In this document: positions 61,301-64,000 of the stretch, piece after piece | Layout of the letters: the number at the start of each line of letters is the position of its first letter | Position numbering within the stretch: position 1 is the stretch's first letter | NCBI GenBank assembly: GCA_022702705.1 | Contig: CM040428.1 | Coordinates: 101,319,805 to 101,383,804 of the forward strand | Direction: 5' to 3' | Length of the DNA: 64,000 nt | DNA from: Papilionanthe hookeriana x Papilionanthe teres | Taxonomy: Eukaryota; Streptophyta; Magnoliopsida; Asparagales; Orchidaceae | Made by a program: the position numbers and the translations under genes | The notes under the pieces: generated by a model | Database searches by the model: none | Seen by the model: the letters and a program-made list of their open reading frames with translations, nothing else | What the model was told of the DNA's origin: nothing

Positions 61301-63968
61301 CAACCAATAAACTTGAAAGGAAAACTAACAACAAACATGACATGCAACACACTAAAATAGGAAATAACAGCATGAATCATGACACACGGCTAGGGTGAAT
61401 CTCGAGGTGGTGGTGGGGATCGATGAGGGCTTGGAAGGTGGTGGGATGGTGGATGAGGTGGTCGACAAGCAAAAAATAGCAAGGAAATGATTTTTAGGTT
61501 CCGAACAACATGTACATAAGAGATATGAACGTGTCACTGCTGTCTGGGATAATGGAAACAAAGGGGAGGGCTGGAACAACCGGGCAGCGAAGATGGAGGG
61601 ATGGAACGATGGTGGCAGCAAATGGAAAGGGCTAGAACAACGATGACAACGAGGACGGAGGGCGAGAATGGTGATGAGGAATGAGGTGGATTACCAGACT
61701 GTCAAAGAAAGGATGTCCTGGGCAGGGGCAGCGAGGAGAATTGCCAGACAACAAGTAAACTATAGAAAAATAAGCAAAAGGCTGTTGTTGAGGGGGCTTG
61801 CAGTGAGGAGTGCGGGGTAGCGCAGTGGGAGGGATGCGAAAGAGTTAGGGAAGGATAAACACCGCCTGGAGACCAAGATAAAATCAAAACACCACCTGAA
61901 ATCCTATGATACAACCCTCAAAGAGAAAAAGAGATGTATGCAGTTGTCTCAATGCAAAAAACATGAAAACTAACCCTAGACTTCTACAAAAATAAATATA
62001 TAATAGTAGAATAGCTAGGAGTGGCCCAAGTAGATCGGTCGACTCTTCAACAAGGATCAAATTGGAACCGGTTCGACCCAAGAACAATAGCCAGGCTGCG
62101 GCATCATTCGCATCGAGAGCAGGGGCACTCCCGCGTTAGTATTAGTTTAAAATGTTAGGAACTAATTGCAAGAAAATATATGCAGCAAACTTCAGTAGAA
62201 AACAAGAGTTTGAAGGTTGTTGGCATTGAAATCCACCTTTTTTTGGCATGACATTAATAAAAGCAGTGAAAGGTATGTCTAAAGAATGATTCTTACAGAG
62301 TATAATTCTTAAAAAAAAAGGTTATTCAACTTACTGAACTCAAGGTGCAACTAACCTTTAGTAGAAACTTGTTAAGAGCAACAAATTCTGCAAGATAACA
62401 CCATGGAATAACATGTAGTAAATAAATAGGCCATAATTCCCCTTTCATAAGAAATAGCAATTCAAATATATAGAAAACTCTGGAACCTTGAATTCTACTC
62501 ACGCCAAATTGTTTGAGTTCATAGCCACAAAGCAAAACAACAAAATCAGATCTTTATAGTTTAATCTTGATATCAGAAAATGAAAAGGGTCCATCTTGAA
62601 CGAGGAACAGTATCCATAATATGCCATAATGTTCGTAAAATTTATTGCATCTGATAGAAGTGAGATCACCTATAGAATGGATTACGCTAAATTCATTCCC
62701 ATCAAATAAGGGATATCACATTGTGGGGGGAAGGCGATCCACCATCTATTGGGTAGGCTATAACAACTCATATAAGACCAAACTAGATGAAGTAATCTAT
62801 TTTAAAATAGACTACAAATTCTAACATTTTTTGATAAAAAAATAATTATAATTTCCTGTACCAAATGAATTGAGCATTGCAATCATTTTCCTTTTTTTTT
62901 TTTTCAATCCACATTTCTCAAACCTAGCCATTAATCATTGCAATCAATGTTTAGACTTAAGGCTCTATTCCTCAAGTATTTAACTATCCTTTAAAACCGT
63001 TATTTACATTTAGGGCTAGTTTTTATTTAGGTAAATGGATGAAGGTAATTGCAACTTACTTCGGAACTGAGTTCAACCATAAATTTTCTAACAAGTAAAT
63101 AAAAGTGCATTCCAAATTTTTAAAGTCGTCTTTGTATAGTTGAGCTAATGATTTTCAATCATATGGGCATAAAAAACACCTTTGGCTTTGCTTTTAAAAT
63201 CAAATAATACTAGAATAACTTTATTAATCGGATGATAGGTTAAAATTACTTTTACTTTTAGCATAATAATAAATTATAAAAATTTAATGATATGGTGGAA
63301 AAAATGAAATTAATTAAAGCTTAAGCAGACAAAATAACTAAGACAGTAATAAATGAGCTTCTTCGAAACAAACAGAGATCATTGAAGCTCACCTCTAGAA
63401 CTTAATTCCAATCAATTTGAAACCCATGTCAAATACAAATTGTATCTTTATAAATTCATATGCAACGTGCAAACATAAACATATGGAGTGCATAACACAG
63501 GCTATACTATAAATTTCATCAATGGTGGAAAGTACTTCATTAGTCACGAACTGCCCTGTTGGATACTAAGTATGGAGCAATTTGGCTAATTGCATAAGAC
63601 AAATCAATTTGAATTAATTGATCTTCAAGTAATATGAAGTTGTTGGGAGCTGTGAGGTCTAGAGACTTTTTGCTGCAAAACTTAATGAATGATAGGTCTA
63701 AGTAGATGACACGACCATGTCGCAGAGAACGATGATCATAAAATAGTTGAAAAAAAAAATCATGAAAGCTTTAATTGAGCAAACCTTCAAAGTCCATGGT
63801 GCCGTTCTTATCAAAATCATACATCCTGGGCAAAATTAATGATAAAAACAATAAATTCCAAAGAGAAGCAGTAAATGACAAATACAAGGTTTCCGTAGAA
63901 TCCGAATACCTGATCATTTGCTGAACTACAGATAGAGGGAAGTTTAGGTTCCCAACGGCAAGAGCATT
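7287..63968 (-). CDS. Penta-EF-hand calcium-binding protein gene (At2g27480-like), seven internal exons, partial
   Basis: Joined minus-strand exons 63968-63910, 63825-63785, 62387-62356, 55717-55689, 40229-40193, 27571-27515 and 7363-7287 give 332 bp (110 codons plus 2 bases) without a stop. All internal junctions are GT-AG and all phases agree. The product reads through one canonical EF-hand loop (DFDKNGTMDFEE), then motifs FVALNKFLLK, LVKLGFSLDSPAFFTVCE and FISLCIFVQSAR. These match, from memory, the plant PEF (grancalcin/ALG-2-like) family member At2g27480. Such proteins bind calcium and are thought to act in calcium signalling; the precise role is unknown. The N-terminal exon(s) lie beyond 64000 and the C-terminal exon (an expected NSFDTAKQG-type segment) was not found above position 1. 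Introns measure about 84 bp, 1.4, 6.6, 15.5, 12.6 and 20.2 kb and hold every transposon between the outer exons. The last EF-like loop is degenerate. Confidence 0.92.
7364..7892. other. Intron between PEF exons, no gene recognised
   Basis: Start of the 20-kb intron. 7560-7890 is less AT-rich than its surroundings and may be an old repeat, but neither strand gave a recognisable protein or repeat family. It ends at the target site of the 11.2-kb element. Confidence 0.55.
7893..10260 (+). repeat. 5' LTR of the 11.2-kb element
   Basis: 2368 bp, starting tgttgacctc and ending ctggttgaca. It is collinear with 16724-19100 over its whole length with scattered substitutions. It contains about two copies of the 60-bp unit, a 12-bp-arm hairpin and a TATA box near its 3' end. 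Confidence 0.92.
9951..10002 (+). promoter_or_regulatory. LTR core promoter: hairpin followed by TATA box
   Basis: A perfect inverted repeat with 12-bp arms (ccctacctaata and tattaggtaggg, loop ttta) occupies 9951-9978. Fifteen bases later comes TATATAAAAG (9993-10002). The position, about 260 bp before the LTR end, fits an LTR promoter. Function is inferred. Confidence 0.5.
10261..10282 (+). other. Primer-binding-site region
   Basis: Directly after the 5' LTR comes ttctagcgactggggact. It resembles the TTCTGGCGACTCTGCTGGGG site common in plant Ty3 elements, from memory, with an internal gap. The priming tRNA was not determined. Confidence 0.4.
10283..10806. other. Untranslated leader of the 11.2-kb element
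   Basis: Between the primer site and the first long frame. No ORF of note and no motif recognised. Confidence 0.45.
10807..11370 (+). CDS. Unknown 187-codon ORF upstream of gag in the 11.2-kb element
   Basis: An open frame from ATG at 10807 to a stop at 11370. The product is rich in Lys, Pro, Thr and Val with no recognised domain. It lies between the leader and gag, where some plant Ty3 elements carry the N-terminal part of a gag polyprotein. It could equally be an accessory frame. The reading frame stays open in a decayed element, which is a modest argument that it was coding. Confidence 0.4.
   Translation: MTEMMLSPKLIFSFNRFLPCDKAARYQGSLIKFGTSFDEVEFILGKAPYVFFKTATPIIEELATKFDLNCKQEFPVLRKPKVGKTFAKTVAFTPVKPITPVEKRVVTAIATRFTVTALDVPLAKGKQILNEEGSLDAFALSLSVFEIGSSSKSGQLTRTQRKNINHKILKVKRAKALKIIPNAKISQ
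11428..12012 (+). pseudogene. Arg-rich 194-codon frame, probable decayed gag leader
   Basis: A continuation in another frame after the stop at 11370. It is highly basic (many Arg) with no recognised domain. It has no good start context and may be a frameshifted continuation of the preceding ORF or a chance frame. Confidence 0.28.
12165..13612 (+). pseudogene. Ty3/gypsy gag polyprotein, decayed
   Basis: The first section (12165-12521) has acidic then coiled-coil-like sequence (QQRDKQIRQMEKKMKEMMAV). After a stop comes KGRPYLEEFDVGSYPKGF, then around 12760-12980 a Retrotrans_gag-like core (LLFRQFVSSLSGVAFD, AELPNGSIKTFTELENMF, VKRFAGAQHHITIGDL) in shifted frames. The 3' part (13348-13612) contains a Cys/His motif of pattern CX2HX4HX4C at 13492-13533. 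The product would be the structural capsid protein of the retroelement. At least three frame breaks or stops make it non-functional. No protease or polymerase follows. Confidence 0.75.
13613..15420. other. Non-coding internal region with tandem duplication
   Basis: No polymerase domain is present where pol would be expected. A 142-bp segment is duplicated in tandem: about 14141-14282 and 14283-14410, both containing cagatataataattctc-like and agcttgaggt-like blocks. A 68-codon frame at 14800-15006 has no recognisable product. Confidence 0.6.
15430..16400 (+). repeat. Minisatellite region with CAGCACT units
   Basis: 15430-15880 is C/A-rich with recurring ctctgcaaat and ttcacaa words. From 15900 to 16400 units made of cagcactcagcac runs alternate with catttgggataggttcaatc and taatccttt at roughly 50-70 bp spacing. 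A pure 7-bp run (cagcact) sits at 15967-16000. This lies just before the 3' LTR. Confidence 0.82.
16724..19100 (+). repeat. 3' LTR of the 11.2-kb element
   Basis: 2377 bp, starting tgttgacctcg and ending ctggccgaca. It is preceded by a weak purine-rich stretch (attggggg at 16710-16717). The upstream hairpin of the 5' LTR is here imperfect (18791-18818). Confidence 0.92.
19101..20405. other. PEF gene intron, no gene recognised
   Basis: Intron sequence between the 11.2-kb element and the tandem duplication. Part (19110-19560) is C/T-rich and looks like an untranslated leader with an open frame at 19170-19430. No protein family was recognised and it starts with TTG rather than ATG. Confidence 0.5.
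20406..20800 (+). repeat. 217-bp tandem duplication
   Basis: 20406-20622 and 20623 to about 20800 both start atttgaagatgag and share cattagtgtttagtatcacc and aaaaatggaaaagata. The first copy also holds a 27-bp direct repeat built on aagttcaaaggca.gcgcat. The copies are moderately diverged. Confidence 0.82.
20855..21076 (+). repeat. Cassandra left LTR
   Basis: 222 bp. The end is mutated from TTACA to TTAAA. It carries the 5S-like internal promoter and is visibly diverged from the right LTR, so the element is old. Confidence 0.9.
20943..20997 (+). promoter_or_regulatory. 5S rRNA-like polymerase III internal promoter in Cassandra LTR
   Basis: aagttaagcgtgc (20943-20955) equals the 5S rRNA A-box region. 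gggtgacctcctaggaagt (20979-20997) equals the 5S box C region, where plant 5S has gggtgacctcctgggaagt. Such 5S-derived promoters define Cassandra. Confidence 0.88.
21079..21090 (+). other. Cassandra primer-binding site (tRNA-iMet)
   Basis: TGGTAACAGAGC, two bases after the left LTR, differs by one base from TGGTATCAGAGC, the complement of the 3' end of plant initiator tRNA-Met. Confidence 0.85.
22440..23850 (-). pseudogene. PIF/Harbinger DDE transposase
   Basis: Minus-strand frames give, in order, an N-terminal region (EMLSGHATRFRNILRMSQEV), a helix-turn-helix-like stretch (VERFQHSSKTISKYFSV), the first Asp motif (IGAIDGTHV), the second Asp motif (FGWEAAAHDSEDF), KYYLVDA, and the Glu motif (SLRGVIERTFGVWKKK). 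These are the landmarks of the DDE_Tnp_4 nuclease, which cuts and pastes the element. Several in-frame stops occur, for instance just before the VERFQHSS block and after IGAIDGTHVHAS, and the parts lie in different frames. It is therefore not functional, although introns could explain some breaks. Confidence 0.85.
23980..24880 (-). pseudogene. Harbinger ORF1, Myb/SANT-like protein
   Basis: Upstream of the transposase on the same strand. Minus frames give an N-terminal stretch near 24840 (KIIFAKLCIAEVEKG) typical of the Myb/SANT-like domain of plant Harbinger helper proteins. Next comes a basic Ser/Gln-rich linker (24425-24201). The C-terminal part at 24201-23980 (FYFTVDLFRDSLHREFF, SKERRVEYIRYYYNRR) resembles the tails of these proteins. 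The helper binds the transposase and brings it to the nucleus. Frame breaks separate the parts, though the 3' section is open. Confidence 0.65.
24881..26559. other. Harbinger non-coding 5' part with GC-rich subterminal hairpin
   Basis: 24880-26100 is AT-rich without recognised genes and may hold an intron or leader. 26170-26560 turns GC-rich. A perfect 11-bp-arm hairpin (acttcgcggca, loop cgc, tgccgcgaagt) sits at 26486-26510, and aaacttcgcgg recurs near 26537-26547. These are likely subterminal transposase-binding repeats. Confidence 0.5.
26760..26982 (+). repeat. Cassandra right LTR
   Basis: 223 bp, from tgtgaaatccc to gggctgttaca, with the typical Cassandra end gggctgttaca and the 5S-like block at 26847 onward. 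Confidence 0.92.
26988..27514. other. PEF intron, nothing recognised
   Basis: AT-rich intron sequence directly downstream (gene sense) of the exon at 27515-27571. No repeat or gene recognised. Confidence 0.55.
27515..27571 (-). CDS. PEF gene exon: ALVKLGFSLDSPAFFTVCE
   Basis: 57-bp phase-0 exon with acceptor tttacAG and donor gtaattttt. It encodes exactly 19 codons, ALVKLGFSLDSPAFFTVCE, matching ALVKIGFSLDSPAFYTVCE of the family almost perfectly. The next exon is 20.2 kb downstream, beyond the Cassandra/Harbinger nest and the 11.2-kb Ty3 element. Confidence 0.94.
27572..28569. other. PEF intron, nothing recognised
   Basis: AT-rich sequence upstream (gene sense) of the 57-bp exon. No gene, structured repeat or element edge seen. 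Confidence 0.5.
28570..31670 (+). mobile_element. LTR-like repeat copy R1 (TGTSACGACYC type), with nested LINE
   Basis: Starts tgtgatgactcggtttgagg. It is collinear with R3 (36018-38949) over many blocks, for example gtaaaacagttgtgaa, taaatcataaatttg and ctttcaacctt. It is very AT-rich and without ORFs. The likely family end ttaca is not preserved here, so the right edge is approximate. It is probably a solo LTR or LTR remnant. Confidence 0.6.
30396..30995 (-). pseudogene. RTE-type LINE 3' fragment inside R1
   Basis: Minus frames match the C-terminal part of the LINE at 59403-60515: GDIDCDVISRIQVE, KMVVRPTIFG, VSVTDKIIESRLRWSGH. Many stops are present. The 3' end is cut near a residual gacttgttgt tail (30405-30396). 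The flanking R1 sequence is continuous with R3 once this block is removed, so it inserted into R1. Confidence 0.75.
31824..31880 (+). mobile_element. 57-bp RTE LINE tail insertion with 18-bp target duplication
   Basis: The insert reads ccccacttagtgggattaag then a ttgttg run, the RTE LINE 3' end. It is flanked by attagaaagtcatacaaa (31806-31823) and attagaaattcatacaaa (31881-31898), identical at 17 of 18 positions. This is a minimal 5'-truncated retroposition. Confidence 0.85.
31985..33000 (-). pseudogene. Ty3/gypsy gag fragment, heavily decayed
   Basis: Minus frames near 32950-32530 give LLPPLFNGIECPIKVEG, then HIENMLYRMTCPN, FADMGSV and a final ADFTIISCYASQLV. This order resembles Retrotrans_gag (PPxFxGxxxPxxAExWLxxIE ... 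YxxxFxxLxRYA). Near 32070 the minus frame SPVDALSRREFEA resembles a pol tail motif (ADALSRR). Stops are dense and the edges are unknown. Confidence 0.42.
33053..33487. mobile_element. hAT-type MITE, 435 bp
   Basis: Ends tatgagtgcaaac and acttgcacccc-ta form an imperfect terminal inverted repeat (TAKGRGTGCAA). The exact 8-bp duplication gttaagag flanks it (33045-33052 and 33488-33495), as for hAT elements. The interior is rich in gagctcgagc-like words on both strands and has no ORF. Confidence 0.82.
33545..35851 (+). mobile_element. LTR-like repeat copy R2
   Basis: Starts near tctcacaacccaaccc and ends gagacattaca. It shares with R1 and R3 blocks around aataatcatctaaataa and aataaatcagtgtaaa. 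The 3' portion (35100-35800) is C/T-rich and differs. No ORF. Confidence 0.52.
36018..38949 (+). mobile_element. LTR-like repeat copy R3 with a 1-kb insertion
   Basis: Starts near catgctcggaccc and ends gagtattaca (38940-38949). It is collinear with R1 on both sides of a block at about 36791-37768 that R1 lacks. Very AT-rich, no ORF. Confidence 0.58.
36791..37768. repeat. Insertion in R3 with internal 172-bp tandem duplication
   Basis: Absent from R1. The 14-mer aaatttgtacttct lies at both edges (36777-36790 and 37755-37768). Inside, 37441-37612 and 37613 to about 37780 are tandem copies sharing gggttaaaacttg or gggttacaacttg and tttataaatgtgtgcttct. The GC content is higher than in R3. No protein family recognised. 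Confidence 0.5.
38950..40192. other. PEF intron, nothing recognised
   Basis: Contains a short direct repeat at 39050-39145 (two copies of attactttgcccattgat-like and gttgtcaccaaagaagtca). Otherwise no gene or element is visible. Confidence 0.5.
40193..40229 (-). CDS. PEF gene exon: GNGVLTPEDVYQ micro-exon
   Basis: 37-bp exon with acceptor ttttgtAG and donor gtactt. It completes the Arg codon and encodes GNGVLTPEDVYQ, corresponding to GRGFLVPDNVYE of the Arabidopsis protein. This is a degenerate EF-like loop. It is separated from its upstream partner by 15.5 kb holding the pararetrovirus, LINE pieces and an LTR-like repeat. Confidence 0.9.
40230..41917. other. PEF intron left of the viral insertion
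   Basis: AT-rich. 40670-41470 is somewhat less AT-rich and may be an old element, but no edges, repeats or protein motifs were recognised. Confidence 0.45.
41918..42355 (+). repeat. Left terminal redundancy of the pararetrovirus
   Basis: Starts near cttctttctcttactg and aligns with 48425-48847 to the shared block gctgaagagtag, with about one change in eight bases by eye. It corresponds to the viral intergenic/leader region. Confidence 0.8.
42365..43600 (+). pseudogene. Viral N-terminal segment with coiled coil
   Basis: 42365-42520 translates to a Lys/Glu/Leu-rich heptad-like stretch (near KTIRELEELSYRLKNN) typical of a coiled coil. Further frames to 43600 show no recognised domain. Stops interrupt it. 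It precedes the coat-protein region and may be its N-terminus or a separate small viral gene. Confidence 0.45.
43620..44581 (+). pseudogene. Viral coat-protein region with zinc knuckle
   Basis: Frames in 43920-44200 show the pattern of the caulimovirid coat-protein core (ICNICYLNEYSCDYQRYF then DMYFSKLP). After a Lys-rich basic stretch comes a CX2CX4HX4C zinc knuckle at 44362-44406. An acidic tail follows in another frame and stops with TAA at 44579-44581. The knuckle would bind the RNA to be packaged. Several frameshifts are present, for example between knuckle and tail. Confidence 0.75.
44581..45290 (+). pseudogene. Viral movement-protein region
   Basis: An ATG at 44581 overlaps the preceding stop by one base (TAATG), an arrangement suited to reinitiation. 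Frames around 44880-45230 carry the motif GGIQILIKAYFRK followed by DSPITIWIYDDRI and later YNITYQTAYAYNNQHNIV. These are landmarks of the caulimovirid 30K-type movement protein, which lets virus pass between plant cells. Many stops and shifts are present. Confidence 0.75.
45290..47600 (+). pseudogene. Viral polymerase: protease, reverse transcriptase, RNase H
   Basis: The aspartic protease active site LLDTGS is at 45522-45539. A long frame at 45975-46439 leads to the reverse transcriptase, which begins near 46480 (RVRPMKYTS). It continues through LKNAPQIFQ-type sequence before 46900 and holds the catalytic YVDD box at 46936-46947. RNase H (ETDSSEIALGVVLKA, then ENELLAIKKQL) lies at 47308-47592. 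The protein would cleave the polyprotein and copy pregenomic RNA into DNA. Stops and frameshifts disable it. Confidence 0.88.
47601..48230 (+). pseudogene. Viral segment after RNase H
   Basis: Frames show a Leu/Ile/Lys-rich helix-like stretch (KIWKLECEIALVINVLKE) and a basic part. No domain recognised. The inverted copy at 48848-49130 has the same segment with extra sequence that this copy lacks, so this copy seems internally deleted. It may be the start of a downstream viral ORF. Confidence 0.4.
48362..48430 (+). promoter_or_regulatory. Putative pregenomic RNA promoter
   Basis: TATAAATA at 48362-48369 in the intergenic region, followed by a polypyrimidine stretch (48391-48430). The left terminal redundancy starts roughly 60 bases downstream of this TATA equivalent. 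Confidence 0.5.
48425..48847 (+). repeat. Right terminal redundancy of the pararetrovirus
   Basis: Second copy of the leader region, ending at gctgaagagtag. It directly abuts the inverted viral fragment. Confidence 0.8.
48848..50690 (-). mobile_element. Inverted partial pararetrovirus copy
   Basis: The minus strand repeats the polymerase region of the plus copy: the stretch before the reverse transcriptase (50690-50450), LKNAPQIFQ-type sequence near 50100, a mutated catalytic box (YVDG in place of YVDD, about 50040), the RNase H region (about 49640-49380) and the post-RNase H segment (49127-48848). It is a different, diverged copy, joined tail to tail with the plus copy at 48847/48848. Confidence 0.85.
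50691..51480 (-). pseudogene. RTE-type LINE reverse-transcriptase fragment
   Basis: Minus frames give the RT core: NLHMILVDLEKVYDKVIREV, then GLHQGSPLRP, then the catalytic box in PWFMLFADDIFLVDKT, then LSRSQTEYME and TKVGWLKWKNALDLL. The pattern matches plant RTE LINEs. It stops abruptly at the viral junction near 50690, where one open frame runs from LINE sequence into viral sequence. 5'-truncated, with several stops. Confidence 0.85.
51481..53473. other. PEF intron, mostly unrecognised
   Basis: AT-rich. At about 52193 the sequence taggggtgtgcattcggtt followed by repeated accaaatt and ggttaatttg words to about 52600 resembles a common plant MITE class, but no convincing second terminus or target duplication was found. 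Confidence 0.45.
53474..55112 (+). mobile_element. LTR-like repeat copy R4
   Basis: Starts tgtcacgacccaacctgatgg and ends ggtagtgttaca (55101-55112), the cleanest TG..CA ends of the four related copies. It shares the start region and AT-rich body with R1 and R3. It includes ttagtgtccccggaaatt, matching the weaker version in R1. No ORF and no target duplication, so it is likely a solo LTR remnant. Confidence 0.6.
55113..55688. other. PEF intron, nothing recognised
   Basis: Intron sequence directly downstream (gene sense) of the 29-bp exon. No element or gene seen. Confidence 0.5.
55689..55717 (-). CDS. PEF gene exon: VQNAFSQLDR micro-exon
   Basis: 29-bp micro-exon with acceptor ttccAG and donor gtatct. 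It encodes VQNAFSQLD plus two bases of Arg. The family has VQ-AFSDLERGRGF at this point. It is too short to be found by length-based ORF searches and was recognised from the protein match and splice phases. Confidence 0.9.
55718..57347. other. PEF intron, nothing recognised
   Basis: AT-rich intron between the 29-bp exon and element B. Short open frames here have no recognisable product. Confidence 0.5.
57348..58208 (-). repeat. Element B 3' LTR (minus strand)
   Basis: About 861 bp from tgatacc (57348) to cctgcgcg (58208), collinear with 61232-62135 and with the LTR of element A. Confidence 0.82.
58209..59076. other. Element B internal region downstream of gag
   Basis: Collinear with 2790-3700 of element A, for example tggcttcttccactc-like and ctcctaaggtgatttcc blocks, but neither copy shows a protease, reverse transcriptase or integrase motif. 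Confidence 0.55.
59077..61130 (-). pseudogene. Element B gag, split by a LINE
   Basis: Minus strand. The upstream half near 60800-60600 shows the Retrotrans_gag pattern (VNLPHFDDQ, LDEFTEWLKTVEFFFEY, IPLDRMIKLVANKLK). After the LINE (60515-59403) the frame 59379-59077 holds a zinc knuckle CFKYNEFGHTISYC, in which Cys 2 is Tyr, followed by an acidic Glu/Asp stretch. The product would have been the capsid and RNA-binding protein. Stops occur upstream. No protease motif was seen after it. Confidence 0.75.
59403..60515 (+). pseudogene. RTE-type LINE, 5'-truncated, inserted in element B gag
   Basis: Plus-strand frames give LIEKCRERKNDLYMIFIDLE, then a frameshift at 59490 (extra A), then PRDVNWRILQKKGVDM, the catalytic box MLFTDDILLVDD near 59720-59755, SRSKTEYMKCNFS, VGWLKWRNASDIL and finally VGVAPIADKIRESRLRWSGY. 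The 3' end is the family signature gaccccacttagtgggat and TTG-like repeats (60470-60515). A weak 5-bp duplication, cacat, flanks it (59398-59402 and 60516-60520). Non-functional. Confidence 0.88.
61218..61229 (-). other. Element B primer-binding site (tRNA-iMet)
   Basis: Minus strand TGGTATCAGAGC, two bases after the LTR end. It is a perfect complement to the 3' end of plant initiator tRNA-Met. Confidence 0.9.
61232..62135 (-). repeat. Element B 5' LTR (minus strand)
   Basis: About 904 bp from tgatacc (61232) to ctcccgcg (62135). Directly followed in element sense by the primer site. Confidence 0.83.
62356..62387 (-). CDS. PEF gene exon: EFVALNKFLLK helix
   Basis: 32-bp exon with acceptor ttgcAG and donor gttagt. 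It completes the loop Glu and encodes EFVALNKFLLK, a near-identical match to the conserved segment of the family. It ends on a whole codon. The downstream intron (6.6 kb) contains the whole of retroelement B. Confidence 0.93.
62388..63784. other. PEF intron between exons 62356-62387 and 63785-63825
   Basis: AT-rich intron of about 1.4 kb with no element recognised. It appears to be one of the few introns in this gene without an obvious transposon. Confidence 0.6.
63785..63825 (-). CDS. PEF gene exon: canonical EF-hand calcium loop
   Basis: 41-bp exon with acceptor cccAG and donor gtttgc. It encodes MYDFDKNGTMDFE. The loop has Asp at positions 1 and 3, Asn at 5, Gly at 6, Asp at 9 and Glu at 12 (the last Glu is completed in the next exon), so all calcium ligands are in place. 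Phase is 2 on entry and 1 on exit, consistent with both neighbours. Confidence 0.94.
63910..63968 (-). CDS. PEF gene exon: helix before first canonical EF loop
   Basis: 59-bp exon read on the minus strand. The acceptor AG is at 63970-63969 and the donor GT follows 63910 (gtattcgg). It encodes AVGNLNFPLSVVQQMI and ends with two bases of an Arg codon. This matches the FPLSVVQQMIR helix of plant PEF proteins. The next exon is only 84 bp away, the one short intron seen here. Confidence 0.92.
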
Positions 63969-64000
63969 CTAATAAGAATTTAGTTACATAACAAAACAAT

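Larger units (their letters stand above)
57348..62135 (-). mobile_element. Element B: gag-only Ty3-like LTR retroelement with nested LINE
   Basis: LTRs 57348-58208 and 61232-62135 share the edge tgataccagagttaaccc and most of their length. The 8-mer ttagtatt lies directly outside both ends (57340-57347 and 62136-62143), consistent with a target duplication. A tRNA-iMet primer site adjoins the right LTR on the minus strand, fixing the orientation. The inside holds a gag remnant only, split by a LINE. No pol was found, so it is non-autonomous. The LTRs are clearly diverged, so insertion is old. Confidence 0.85.

Overview
The window is plant nuclear DNA, most likely from a dicot tree, shrub or other angiosperm with a large, transposon-rich genome; the species cannot be named from sequence alone. 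The evidence is GT-AG micro-exons of a plant-specific penta-EF-hand (PEF) calcium-binding gene, a Cassandra TRIM with a 5S-type promoter in its LTRs, RTE-type LINE tails ending in TTG repeats, a PIF/Harbinger transposon, a plant hAT MITE and an endogenous plant pararetrovirus. No bacterial-type gene is present, and most open frames longer than 60 codons are chance or decayed transposon frames.

The unifying feature is one host gene on the minus strand that fills almost the whole window. Seven consecutive coding exons (59, 41, 32, 29, 37, 57 and 77 bp) lie at 63968-63910, 63825-63785, 62387-62356, 55717-55689, 40229-40193, 27571-27515 and 7363-7287. They join in frame with GT-AG borders and encode an EF-hand protein resembling Arabidopsis At2g27480. 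Only 332 bp of the 56.7 kb between the outer exons is coding. The first exon(s) lie beyond 64000 and the last beyond position 1, so every mobile element between 7363 and 63910 is intronic.

Layout from left to right. 1-2745: truncated LTR and TG-rich internal part of a Ty3-like element, with a 60-bp minisatellite. About 2790-5847: minus-strand gag-only Ty3 element (A). 5992-6054: a 41-bp LINE-tail insertion with target duplication. 7287-7363: exon. 7893-19100: an 11.2-kb Ty3-like element with 2.37-kb LTRs, decayed gag and no recognisable pol. 20855-26982: Cassandra TRIM (target duplication gcatg), split by a 5.46-kb PIF/Harbinger element at 21119-26573. 27515-27571: exon. 28570-38949: three copies of an AT-rich LTR-like repeat, with LINE, gag and hAT MITE pieces. 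40193-40229: exon. 41918-50690: endogenous Caulimoviridae copy with terminal redundancy plus an inverted partial copy, joined to a LINE fragment. 53474-55112: fourth LTR-like repeat. 55689-55717: exon. 57348-62135: second gag-only minus-strand Ty3 element (B), split by a LINE. 62356-63968: three exons.

The transposon proteins are nearly all broken by stops and frameshifts. The host exons are intact, so a functional gene with very long introns is the simplest reading. Coordinates of repeat edges without target duplications are approximate, because all comparisons were made by eye.
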